From Paludibacter sp. (lineage in GTDB: Bacteria; Bacteroidota; Bacteroidia; Bacteroidales; Paludibacteraceae): a DNA stretch of 5,920 nt. Under the pieces are notes generated by a model. It did no database searches. It was not told the origin of the DNA and saw only the letters and a list, made by a program, of their open reading frames with translations. Positions 1 through 5,884 of the stretch are shown one piece after another; within the stretch, counting starts at the first letter, position 1, and every line of letters begins with the position of its first letter. Made by a program: the position numbers and the translations under genes. The stretch covers positions 1 to 5,920 of the forward strand of contig JAQTOL010000218.1 in assembly GCA_028748945.1 (NCBI GenBank), written 5' to 3'.

Positions 1-819
1 AAGTATCATGATGGGTTTTCTTCAAAAAACCGGTTTTTAAGCTGGTCGATGGGTAAAAGCCTGACACAGGCTCTCGTAGGAATCATGGTAAAGAAAGGAT
101 TGTTTAATCTCAAAGCACAATTAGATATTCCTGAATGGAAAAATGATAATCGTTCCGGGATAACACTTGAAAACCTGATGCATATGAACAGCGGGTTGGA
201 ATGGAATGAAGATTACGGCAACCTGTCGGATGTAACACTGATGCTTCACACCGAAGCAGATATGGCTAAGTATGTTTACTCAAAACCACTTGTAGTACGT
301 CCTGATTCAGTTTGGACTTACAATTCCGGTGCAACAAACATTGTGAGTTATCTGATCAGAAAAAAACTGGGCAACGATGCTGCATATTATGCTTTTCCAC
401 GTAAAGAATTGTTCAATCCTATCGGCATGCGGAGTGCCATATTCGAAACCGATGCTTCGGGTACTTTCGTAGGCTCATCGTATATTTATGCCACAATGCG
501 CGATTATGTGCGATTCGGATTACTTTATATAAACAAGGGAAACTGGCTGGGAAAACAAATTTTACCTGAAGGTTGGACAGATTACACTATGAAACCCGCA
601 AATGGTTCAAAAGGAGAATACGGATCCTTTTTCTGGCTAAACCGGTCGAACGATTACCCCGGTGTTCCAGACGATTTATATATGTGTCGCGGACATGATG
701 GTCAATATATATACATTATCCCTTCGCTTCAACTGGTAGTCGTGCGAACCGGTTTCTCTAAAAAAACAGATTTCAATTATTCGAAATTTCTGGCTTCGGT
801 GGTTGAATCACTAAAATAA
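1..819 (+). CDS. Serine hydrolase, beta-lactamase/class C penicillin-binding fold (5' end outside window)
   Basis: The reading frame is open from base 1, so this is the C-terminal part (272 residues seen) of a larger protein; family members are often 350-450 residues. The first ATG in frame (49) is not the start, because the catalytic serine lies just before it. The S-x-x-K motif reads SMGK, with Ser at 46-48 and Lys at 55-57. Other family marks follow: MHMNSGLEW at about 181-207; the second motif TYNSG, with Tyr at 319-321; and the third, GHDGQ, with His at 694-696, in the place of the KTG/HxG motif. Proteins with this set include esterases, D-amino peptidases and 6-aminohexanoate-dimer hydrolase-like enzymes, so the substrate cannot be told. 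A signal peptide or lipobox, if any, would be outside the window. The next gene starts 23 bp downstream, which suggests co-transcription. Confidence 0.92.
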   Translation, partial: KYHDGFSSKNRFLSWSMGKSLTQALVGIMVKKGLFNLKAQLDIPEWKNDNRSGITLENLMHMNSGLEWNEDYGNLSDVTLMLHTEADMAKYVYSKPLVVRPDSVWTYNSGATNIVSYLIRKKLGNDAAYYAFPRKELFNPIGMRSAIFETDASGTFVGSSYIYATMRDYVRFGLLYINKGNWLGKQILPEGWTDYTMKPANGSKGEYGSFFWLNRSNDYPGVPDDLYMCRGHDGQYIYIIPSLQLVVVRTGFSKKTDFNYSKFLASVVESLK

Positions 820-842
820 AACAAATAAAAAACACCTGAAAT

Positions 843-1130
843 ATGTATCTTATTATTCTTACTTACACGCAGGGATTAGAAAAAATTGATGAACATTTGG
901 TTGAACACCGCACTTTTCTGGACAAGTATTATTCTCAGGATAAATTTATCTGCTCGGGTGCACAAAATCCACGGACAGGTGGTATAATTCTTTGCAATGC
1001 TGATAGTAAAGCGGAAGTTGAAAGTATTATCCGTGAAGACCCGTTTCATATTTATGACGCAGCAAGCTACGAAATTATTGAATTTAGTCCGACGAAATAT
1101 GCAAACGCATTTAAGGTTTTTATTAAATGA
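843..1130 (+). CDS. YciI-like protein
   Basis: This 95-residue protein has the full length and pattern of the YciI family, a small ferredoxin-like alpha/beta barrel fold that usually dimerises. Visible marks are a hydrophobic first strand (MYLIILTY), the conserved His22 followed by FLDKYY, the segment FICSGAQNPRTGGIIL (35-50) with its Arg-Thr-Gly-Gly turn, and DPF at 66-68 followed by a final strand YEIIEF (76-81). The conserved His and Asp are thought to form the active-site pocket in this family, but the physiological reaction is not established. It lies 23 bp after the serine hydrolase and 34 bp before the TfoX-domain gene, so it is probably part of the same operon. The start is the only sensible ATG, with no clear Shine-Dalgarno site before it. 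Confidence 0.9.
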   Translation: MYLIILTYTQGLEKIDEHLVEHRTFLDKYYSQDKFICSGAQNPRTGGIILCNADSKAEVESIIREDPFHIYDAASYEIIEFSPTKYANAFKVFIK

Positions 1131-1164
1131 TTCAAGAAGGTTGAGCAAAAAGTAAGTTAAAGCC

Positions 1165-1437
1165 ATGACAACCGATTTAAGCAAACAACCCAATATTGGG
1201 AAAGATACCGAAACCAAACTTATTCAGGTGGGTATCAATTCATATGCCGAATTAAAGGCTGTAGGAACTGAACTGGCTTTCCTGCGCCTGCAAACACTTG
1301 ACCCCGGAGCCTGCATTCAGCTGCTTTACGGACTGGAAGGAGCTATCGAAGGAATACCGGCAACCAGATTACCGACAGAAAAGAAGCAGGAATTGAGGGA
1401 ATTTCATCGTATGGCGAAGCAACACATGAATGATTAA
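1165..1437 (+). CDS. Stand-alone TfoX C-terminal domain protein
   Basis: This 90-residue protein consists almost wholly of the TfoX/Sxy C-terminal domain, a small helical, helix-hairpin-helix-like module. Matching features are the opening PNIG (9-12), K-L-I-Q-V-G-I (18-24), AELKAVG (28-34), the middle stretch AFLRLQ, and the hallmark CIQLLYGLEGAIEG (50-63). In gamma-proteobacterial TfoX/Sxy, which regulates competence, this domain follows an N-terminal domain. Here the N-terminal domain is absent and there is no room for it upstream. Short stand-alone forms are known in many bacteria and their role is unknown. The name should not be read as evidence of natural competence. The gene ends 17 bp before the next one. 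Confidence 0.85.
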   Translation: MTTDLSKQPNIGKDTETKLIQVGINSYAELKAVGTELAFLRLQTLDPGACIQLLYGLEGAIEGIPATRLPTEKKQELREFHRMAKQHMND

Positions 1438-1454
1438 TCGTAAAAAACGAAAAT

Positions 1455-1904
1455 ATGAGCGAAAAAACAATACAGGCAGCAGAAACTTTCCAAAATGGAT
1501 TTAATTGTTCACAATCGGTATTTTCTGTATTTGCCGAAGATTTTGGATTAACAAAAGACAATTGTCTGAAACTGGCAAGCCCCTTCGGTGGAGGTATTGC
1601 CCGCATGCAGGAAACCTGCGGGGCGGTTACCGGAGCAATGATGGCCATCGGATTAAAATACGGCAAGGGAGAAAACGGGACGGAAGAAGATAAAGCGGCA
1701 GGTTACCGGTTCTCGCAGGAACTGATTGCAAAATTCAGCGAAAAGCACGGTACAATTCGTTGTCTCGATTTATTGAATCATCTGAATATGAGTACTGCAG
1801 AAGGAATGACGGAAATAAAGAAACACGAATTATTTCGGCATAACTGTTCGAAATATGTGCAATCGGCCGTTGAAATTACGGAATCTATTTTTTCAAATAA
1901 ATAA
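1455..1904 (+). CDS. C_GCAxxG_C_C family putative redox protein
   Basis: This 149-residue protein carries the four-cysteine signature that names the family. Cys18 lies in FNCSQSV, Cys55 in CGAVTGAMMAIG (the GCAxxG position), Cys103 in RCLDLL, and Cys131 in HNCSKYV near the C-terminus. A fifth cysteine, Cys37, is extra. The segment SPFGGGIARMQETCGAVTGA (42-61) is typical. There is no signal peptide, so it should be cytoplasmic. The family is described as probably redox-active and is often found near transport or electron-transfer genes, but its partner and reaction are unknown. The cysteines could form disulfides or bind metal; the sequence does not decide. It sits 17 bp after the TfoX-domain gene and 9 bp before the membrane protein gene. 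Confidence 0.92.
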   Translation: MSEKTIQAAETFQNGFNCSQSVFSVFAEDFGLTKDNCLKLASPFGGGIARMQETCGAVTGAMMAIGLKYGKGENGTEEDKAAGYRFSQELIAKFSEKHGTIRCLDLLNHLNMSTAEGMTEIKKHELFRHNCSKYVQSAVEITESIFSNK

Positions 1905-1913
1905 TTATAAACA

Positions 1914-2405
1914 ATGTTCAGTATTTCATCTTTAAATTATAACAAACAGTTAGTTCTTGCAGGTATACTTTTCTCTATTCACAACCTTGAAAAAGCCATT
2001 GGTTTTAGCAGTTTTGTTTATCCATCTGATTTTCCCCTGCCCATCCCACCCACATCCATGATTCTTGCCATGTCTTTAATTACGATTATCGCATGGGGGT
2101 TTATTCTGTGGGCCAACATTCAACAGAATGATTTGGCGCGCAAAGATATGCTCTTAATCTTTATTACGGTATTTGTCTTAAATACGGTCTTGCCACCTAT
2201 TGCAGCAATTATCTTTTTAAAAACATATTTTCCCGGACTCATAACATCTGTCATACTGTATCTCCCCTACTCCATTTGGCTGTTACCTAAATTATATCGT
2301 TCGTATCCTGAACGCTCCCGGTTTTACTGGACTGCAACCGGTGGATTGATTATTGCAGGTACTTTGGTTATTACTCTGCATTTTCTTATCGGGGTATTTA
2401 TATAA
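1914..2405 (+). CDS. Small integral membrane protein of the HXXEE family, with altered motif
   Basis: This 163-residue hydrophobic protein has about four membrane segments, near residues 12-30, 48-68, 79-102 and 141-162, with a further hydrophobic stretch at 108-125. Two blocks resemble the HXXEE domain family. The first, IHNLEKA (22-28), matches the H-x-x-E-E motif except that the second Glu is Lys27. The second, NTVLPPIAAIIFLKTYFPGLITSVILYLP (90-118), matches the typical N-x-x-x-P-H...Y-x-P-G-x-x-T-A block, with Pro95 where the family usually has His and Ser112 where Ala is usual. The family has no established function. Loss of two polar motif residues may mean altered activity. The gene starts 9 bp after its neighbour, so co-translation is likely. 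The family call rests on recalled motifs and is moderately sure; the membrane character is clear. Confidence 0.72.
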   Translation: MFSISSLNYNKQLVLAGILFSIHNLEKAIGFSSFVYPSDFPLPIPPTSMILAMSLITIIAWGFILWANIQQNDLARKDMLLIFITVFVLNTVLPPIAAIIFLKTYFPGLITSVILYLPYSIWLLPKLYRSYPERSRFYWTATGGLIIAGTLVITLHFLIGVFI

Positions 2406-2503
2406 TTTACATCCGGTTAAAACCAGGCAGTTGTCAAATAATTAATCTGGTTATAAAACACATAATGAAATCAACGTCCGGTTTCTATTTTGAAAACAAA
2501 ACT

Positions 2504-3214
2504 ATGAACACTTCTAAAATTGCAGTATTAATCATCTTATTATTTCAATCATATCTGTCCATGGCCAGCCACAAAGTATATGTAATTCACGGATTTGGAG
2601 GTTTTGCACTTCAAATGGAAAAGATAAACAGAGGCTTGATACAACAAGGATACCTAACCGAAAACTATTCGTATCCGAGTTTTTCGGAAGATCTGGACAG
2701 TGTGGGACTTGACTTGTTCCGGAAGATTAAACAGGATAATTTCGATTCGGTTTCATTCGTAACGCATTCAATGGGTGCATTGGTAGTTCGATCGATGTAC
2801 CAATACCTGGATTCAACGATTCATTTTCCGGTAATCTTCAGAATTGTGATGGTAGCACCACCCAATAAAGGAACCGAGATGGCTGATATTTATTCAGGTT
2901 CCCTCACTAAGTTCTTTCTGGGTCCGAATGTTGAACATATGAAAACCGATTCAACATCGTATGCTAACAAGTTACCTGTTCCTGCCTGCGAAGTGGGTGT
3001 CATTGCCGGTATTAAAGGTAAAAAACCCTGGTTCAATCCATTTCTGAAAGAAGACAACGATGGAAATGTTTCACTCAGTTTAACAACGCTGGGAAATGAA
3101 AAAGATATTGCGATCATCAAAGCAACCCATGGCTTGATGACTCAAAAGAAAAAGGTGATTAAACTGATCATTACTTTTATGAAAACAGGCTCATTCATGA
3201 AACAAGAAAACTAA
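2504..3214 (+). CDS. Secreted alpha/beta hydrolase, lipase/esterase type
   Basis: The frame also has an ATG at 2465 (250-codon version), but the ATG at 2504 is preferred. It gives a normal signal peptide, MNTSKIAVLIILLFQSYLSMA, with likely cleavage before SHK; the longer form would add 13 polar residues ahead of it. Residue numbers here count from 2465. The mature protein begins with strand KVYVIHGFGG (37-46), the HG oxyanion motif. The nucleophile elbow is THSMGAL with Ser102. The likely acid is Asp199 (or Asp197) in DNDGNVSLS, and the catalytic His is His222 in ATHGLM. This order fits PGAP1/EstA-like lipases and acyltransferases. The substrate is unknown. The protein would be exported to the periplasm. 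It follows the membrane protein gene by 98 bp (60 bp to the upstream ATG), so it may be the last gene of that operon or have its own weak promoter. Confidence 0.88.
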   Translation: MNTSKIAVLIILLFQSYLSMASHKVYVIHGFGGFALQMEKINRGLIQQGYLTENYSYPSFSEDLDSVGLDLFRKIKQDNFDSVSFVTHSMGALVVRSMYQYLDSTIHFPVIFRIVMVAPPNKGTEMADIYSGSLTKFFLGPNVEHMKTDSTSYANKLPVPACEVGVIAGIKGKKPWFNPFLKEDNDGNVSLSLTTLGNEKDIAIIKATHGLMTQKKKVIKLIITFMKTGSFMKQEN

Positions 3215-3289
3215 GTATCAAATCTTACTTCTTTCCATTCGTTTTATCTGAAAATGCAGGCAAATTTTTAAATAAAAATAAAAATGCTA

Positions 3290-3320
3290 TTTGACGTATC
3301 CTAAATAATCGGTACTTTTG
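3290..3320 (+). promoter_or_regulatory. Bacteroidota-type promoter for the hydratase-dehydrogenase unit
   Basis: A TTTG at 3290-3293 (the -33 element) is followed after exactly 19 bp by TACTTTTG at 3313-3320, which fits the -7 consensus TAnnTTTG. Spacing and both boxes match the known primary sigma factor promoter of Bacteroides and relatives. Transcription would start a few bases after 3320, which leaves a leader of about 40 nt to the ATG at 3367 but only about 12 nt to the ATG at 3337. The rest of the 3215-3336 gap is AT-rich with no other feature seen. Confidence 0.75.
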
Positions 3321-3366
3321 CACAACATATAAATAAATGTGCAGTTTCATTACAAATCAAGAAAAC

Positions 3367-3825
3367 ATGATAATCATAAAAAGCTTTGATGAATTAGAAC
3401 AATTAGTTGGCAAAGAATTAGGAGTTTCTGATTATATCACCATATCACAAGATCAAATCAATTTGTTTGCAGATGCCACTTTAGATCATCAATGGATACA
3501 CGTTGATCCCGAAAAAGCAAAGGCCGAGAGTCCGTTCAAAACAACAATTGCCCACGGATATTTGAACCTGTCAATTCTTCCTCATTTGTGGGAACAAATT
3601 GTTGAAGTAAGAAACTCCAAACTAACCGTAAATTACGGTATCGAGAAACTCCGGTTTAATCAACCTGTTTTAGTCGGCAGTGAGGTCAGAGTCAGGGCAA
3701 AATTAAATTCCGTCATAAACCTCAGAGGCGTAACCAAAGCAGAGATTCAGGTTAAACTGGAAATTAAAGACAACCCTAAACCAGCATTTGATGCCACCAT
3801 TGTCTTCCTGTACCATTTCATGTAA
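3367..3825 (+). CDS. MaoC/NodN-type dehydratase (hot-dog fold)
   Basis: The 152-residue product is a single hot-dog domain of the MaoC-like (R)-specific hydratase family, close to the NodN/Rv0130 branch. An in-frame ATG at 3337 would add ten residues. The ATG at 3367 is preferred because relatives begin close to the segment IIIKSFDELEQLVGKELGVSDY, and because the promoter would leave the upstream ATG almost no leader. Counting from 3337, the catalytic pair is Asp50 and His55 in the hydratase signature FADATLDHQWIHVDPEKA (44-61), and IAHGYLNLSILP follows at 71-82. Such enzymes add water to, or remove it from, 2-enoyl thioesters; the true substrate here is unknown. It would be cytoplasmic. The dehydrogenase gene begins 46 bp downstream on the same strand, with no convincing terminator between them, so the two are probably co-transcribed. 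Confidence 0.92.
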   Translation: MIIIKSFDELEQLVGKELGVSDYITISQDQINLFADATLDHQWIHVDPEKAKAESPFKTTIAHGYLNLSILPHLWEQIVEVRNSKLTVNYGIEKLRFNQPVLVGSEVRVRAKLNSVINLRGVTKAEIQVKLEIKDNPKPAFDATIVFLYHFM

Positions 3826-3871
3826 GTGAAATGCGAAATGTTTTCACGCGAATATATTCATTCAAAGCAAG

Positions 3872-4588
3872 ATGAAAAAAGCAATCGTTGTTGGAGCAAC
3901 ATCCGGAATTGGCCAGCGTCTTGCCAGGTTATTGGTAGAAAACAATTACAAAGTCGGGATCACAGGAAGGAGAACGTACCTGCTTGAACAATTAAAAACC
4001 GAAAAACCTGAAAGCTATTTCATCAAAACCCTTGACAGTAAACAAACAGCACTGTCCGGACAGCTTTTGCAGGAACTTACACAGGAAATGGGGGGTCTTG
4101 ATTTGCTGGTCATCAGTTCCGGCACCGGAGACCTGAATGAAAAACTGGATTTTGAGATTGAAAAAGACACCCTCGATACCAATGTAGGTGGATTTACCGC
4201 CATTGCCGATTGGGCGTTCAATTATTTCAGGGAACAAAAACAGGGACATTTAGTCGGAATCAGTTCCATTGCCGGATTACGTGGCAACAGGCAGGCACCG
4301 GCTTACTCCGCCAGCAAGGCATTTCAGATAAACTATCTCGAAAGTTTACGAATAAGAGCCGTTAAAACATCACTTCATATATTCATTACCGATATTCGTC
4401 CGGGATTTGTGGATACAGAAATGGCCAAAGGCGAAGGTTTATTTTGGGTAGCATCTGTTGACAAAGCAGCCCGTCAGATTTACAAAGCCATACAGGCAAA
4501 ACGAAAGATTGTTTATATCAGCAAACGTTGGAGATTCATCGCTTTTCTGTTTAAAGTATTACCCAATTGGATGTTTGAGAGAATATAA
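3872..4588 (+). CDS. Classical short-chain dehydrogenase/reductase (SDR)
   Basis: This 238-residue protein has all the marks of a classical SDR. The nucleotide-binding loop is GATSGIG (8-14). Arg33-Arg34 at the end of the second strand (TGRR) favours NADP(H) over NAD(H). SSGTG (82-86) stands in the place of the usual NNAG. The catalytic set is Asn104, Ser132 (in ISSIAG), Tyr145 and Lys149 (YSASK). RPGFVDT (176-182) is the usual segment after the active site. The C-terminal stretch WRFIAFLFKVLPNWMFERI (220-238) is rich in aromatic and basic residues and may rest on a membrane; many SDRs of this subgroup end similarly. The substrate is unknown; a ketone, aldehyde or 3-oxoacyl group is possible. 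Pairing with the upstream hydratase suggests related steps. It ends just before a large inverted repeat and faces ruvC. Confidence 0.94.
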   Translation: MKKAIVVGATSGIGQRLARLLVENNYKVGITGRRTYLLEQLKTEKPESYFIKTLDSKQTALSGQLLQELTQEMGGLDLLVISSGTGDLNEKLDFEIEKDTLDTNVGGFTAIADWAFNYFREQKQGHLVGISSIAGLRGNRQAPAYSASKAFQINYLESLRIRAVKTSLHIFITDIRPGFVDTEMAKGEGLFWVASVDKAARQIYKAIQAKRKIVYISKRWRFIAFLFKVLPNWMFERI

Positions 4589-4593
4589 AAATC

Positions 4594-4673
4594 ACCCCTA
4601 ACCCCTAAAGGGGAATTAATTACTTTTATCTCCTAAAACTATATTCTTTTATTCCCCTTTAGGGGTTAGGGGT
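4594..4673. repeat. Perfect 23-bp inverted repeat
   Basis: The left arm (4594-4616) and right arm (4651-4673) are exact reverse complements, separated by 34 bp of AT-rich DNA. Each arm contains two CCCCTAA-like units and ends in CCCCTAAAGGGG, itself a near-palindrome that could fold alone with a 5-bp stem. From general knowledge, elements of this CCCCTAA...AAAGGGG type recur between genes in many Bacteroidota genomes, so this is probably a dispersed intergenic repeat; copies elsewhere cannot be seen from here. The right arm overlaps the 3' end of ruvC. Confidence 0.9.
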
Positions 4674-4681
4674 CTCTTTTT
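4594..4681. terminator. Probable bidirectional intrinsic terminator between convergent genes
   Basis: The inverted repeat would form a very stable GC-rich hairpin in RNA from either strand. On the forward strand the stem is followed by TCTCTTTTT (4673-4681), a T-rich tail suited to ending the dehydrogenase transcript. On the reverse strand the stem is followed by TGATTTTTATATTC (reading down from 4594), suited to ending the ruvC transcript. The two genes converge here, with stops at 4588 and 4649. Termination is inferred; the 34-nt loop is longer than in a typical intrinsic terminator. Confidence 0.65.
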
Positions 4682-5233
4682 CACCTTATCCTCATTCTTA
4701 GCCACAAAATCCTTCCAGCCCGAATACGCTTTTTCCGAAACTGGTCGACCTGCCTGCAGAAAATGACAATAGGCAGCAGCCAGACCATCGGTAGCATCCA
4801 GTTGCGGCAACATATCTTCCAAAGGAATTTTTAAAATGCGGTGCAACATATCGGCAACCTGCTCTTTGGAGGCACTTCCGCTACCGGTAATAGCCATTTT
4901 AATTTTCAGTGGGGCATATTCCGTTATCGGAATATCACGATACAAAGCCGCCGACATGGCTACACCCTGTGCACGCCCCAACTTGAGCATCGACTGTACA
5001 TTTTTTCCAAAGAAAGGTGCTTCAATGGCCAGACAATCGGGATGAAATTCATCAATCAGCGACAAGGTACGGGCAAAAATCCGCTGCAATTTCAGGTAAT
5101 GATCTTTGTATTTTTTCAGATCGAGCACACCCATGGCAAGCATTTCCGTCTTATTGCCGGTTACTTTCAGTAAGCCGTAACCCATAATAGTGGTTCCGGG
5201 ATCGATACCCAATATAATTTGTTCTTTAATCAT
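4649..5233 (-). CDS. ruvC: Crossover junction endodeoxyribonuclease RuvC
   Basis: RuvC is the dimeric, Mg2+-dependent nuclease that cuts Holliday junctions made by recombination and moved by RuvAB. All four acidic active-site residues are visible: Asp11 (in LGIDPGT), Glu71 (in [10 protein letters not shown]), and Asp146 and Asp149 (in DATDGLA). Phe74 fits the position of the junction-stacking Phe69 of E. coli RuvC, and Lys110 and Lys123 fit its conserved lysines. The [13 protein letters not shown] segment (118-130) is typical. The 194-residue length is slightly long. The body ends with [15 protein letters not shown], as in relatives, and then a tail RPLTPKGE is read from the right arm of the intergenic inverted repeat, with the stop at its inner edge. 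The tail is probably an accident of repeat insertion and lies away from the active site. The DUF4286 gene ends 41 bp upstream; neither ruvA nor ruvB is in view. Confidence 0.97.
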   Translation of the reverse strand: MIKEQIILGIDPGTTIMGYGLLKVTGNKTEMLAMGVLDLKKYKDHYLKLQRIFARTLSLIDEFHPDCLAIEAPFFGKNVQSMLKLGRAQGVAMSAALYRDIPITEYAPLKIKMAITGSGSASKEQVADMLHRILKIPLEDMLPQLDATDGLAAAYCHFLQAGRPVSEKAYSGWKDFVAKNEDKVKKRPLTPKGE

Positions 5234-5238
5234 TAATT

Positions 5239-5266
5239 GTTACAACGATATAGTTACGAGTTACAA
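5239..5266. repeat. Short 7-bp-phased GTTACRA repeat between ruvC and DUF4286
   Basis: In the 41-bp gap, four consecutive heptamers read GTTACAA, CGATATA, GTTACGA and GTTACAA (starts 5239, 5246, 5253, 5260). Three of the four match GTTACRA in exact 7-bp phase. It has the same period as the large array at 5619-5884 but a different unit. It is short and could be chance or a worn remnant. No promoter for ruvC alone was found here. Confidence 0.5.
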
Positions 5267-5274
5267 GAAAAAAA

Positions 5275-5586
5275 TCAATTGTAATTTACAAGTTCCAGTA
5301 TGGTCGTAAAGAATACCACTTCGGTTCCAAACTGTTGGCTGCAATTATCCTGAAAAGCATTTCCGTATTTTTCATTCCAAATGGAGAGCGTTTCCATATC
5401 GCGTATATGAAACTGTACCGAAAAAGAAGTGCCTTCCTGCTCCTGTCCGGTTATAACCTTTGCTACCTGCGGGTTCGAAAAGGGTTTGAACTGAAGCATA
5501 AAAGGAATATGTTGTTCTTTTATCCATTTGTGCCAGGCACCATGCACATTATCGGAAACTAAATAGGTGGTATTGAATATCAACAT
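5275..5586 (-). CDS. DUF4286 family protein
   Basis: This 103-residue protein matches the pattern of DUF4286, a family of unknown function found mainly in Bacteroidota. Visible marks are the first strand MLIFNTTYLV, the motif W18-x-x-W21 followed by HIP (26-28), the strand TSFSVQFHI (53-61), and the end VVFFTTILELV (90-100), close to the family's FRT-x-L ending. The repeated beta strands and aromatic pockets recall a ferredoxin-like fold, which is an inference. There is no signal peptide or membrane segment. It lies 41 bp upstream of ruvC on the same strand, so the two are probably co-transcribed, but no function in recombination is shown. Its start is preceded by an A/T-rich leader and, 32 bp further up, by the heptamer array, so its promoter must lie in or beyond that array. 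Confidence 0.85.
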   Translation of the reverse strand: MLIFNTTYLVSDNVHGAWHKWIKEQHIPFMLQFKPFSNPQVAKVITGQEQEGTSFSVQFHIRDMETLSIWNEKYGNAFQDNCSQQFGTEVVFFTTILELVNYN

Positions 5587-5618
5587 CTTTATATTTACAA
5601 TTTAATCATTTACAATTT

Positions 5619-5884
5619 ACTATTTACTATAAACTATTTGCTATAAACTATAAACTATTTACTATAAACTATTTACTATAAACTATAAACTATAAACTAT
5701 AAACTATAAACTATAAACTATAAACTATAAACTATAAACTATTTACTATTTACTATTTACTATTTACTATTTACTATTTACTATTTACTATTTACTATTT
5801 ACTATTTACTATTTACTATTTACTATTTACTATTTACTATTTAGTATTTACTATTTACTATTTGCTATTTACTATTTACTGTTT
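5619..5884. repeat. Tandem array of 38 heptamers of two types
   Basis: Exactly 266 bp divide into 38 unbroken 7-bp units with no insertion or deletion. Type A is ACTATTT and type B is ACTATAA. The order is A B A B B A B A, then nine B (5675-5737), then twenty-one A (5738-5884). Only four units deviate, each by one base to G: positions 5640, 5844, 5864 and 5881. These are also the only G residues on the forward strand from 5587 to 5920. Degenerate units (ACAATTT at 5597 and 5612, ATCATTT at 5605) extend the array towards DUF4286. The flank 5885-5920 is AT-rich with nothing recognisable. This 334-base stretch has no gene. Confidence 0.97.

Noticed and set aside
876..1217. A reverse-strand frame of 113 codons across the YciI gene.
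   Set aside because: It lies opposite a well-supported gene, has no recognisable domain, and runs over two real genes and their gap.
1165..1437. Evidence for natural competence from the TfoX name.
   Set aside because: Only the C-terminal domain is present and no DNA-uptake genes are in view.
2421..2452. Weak hairpin AACCAG...CTGGTT between the membrane protein gene and the hydrolase gene.
   Set aside because: Only six base pairs with a 20-nt loop and no T-run after it; not enough to call a terminator or an operator.
3826..3847. GTGAAA...TTTCAC hairpin after the hydratase stop codon.
   Set aside because: A six-bp, AT-rich stem with no T-run; unlikely to terminate, and the next gene starts 25 bp later.
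4595..4672. Telomere-like CCCCTAA units and possible G-quadruplex.
   Set aside because: Each strand has too few separated G-runs, and the perfect inverted repeat explains the pattern better as a hairpin.
4836..5173. Forward-strand frames opposite ruvC.
   Set aside because: They are antisense shadows of a gene with all its catalytic residues, and their translations show no domain.
5738..5884. The type A heptamer block is open in all three forward frames and would encode a repeat of TIYYLLF.
   Set aside because: It has no start codon, the type B units upstream contain stops, and stops follow soon after 5884. It is a by-product of the repeat unit, not a gene.
5619..5884. Possible CRISPR array.
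   Set aside because: Units are 7 bp and directly abutting, with no spacers and no cas genes.
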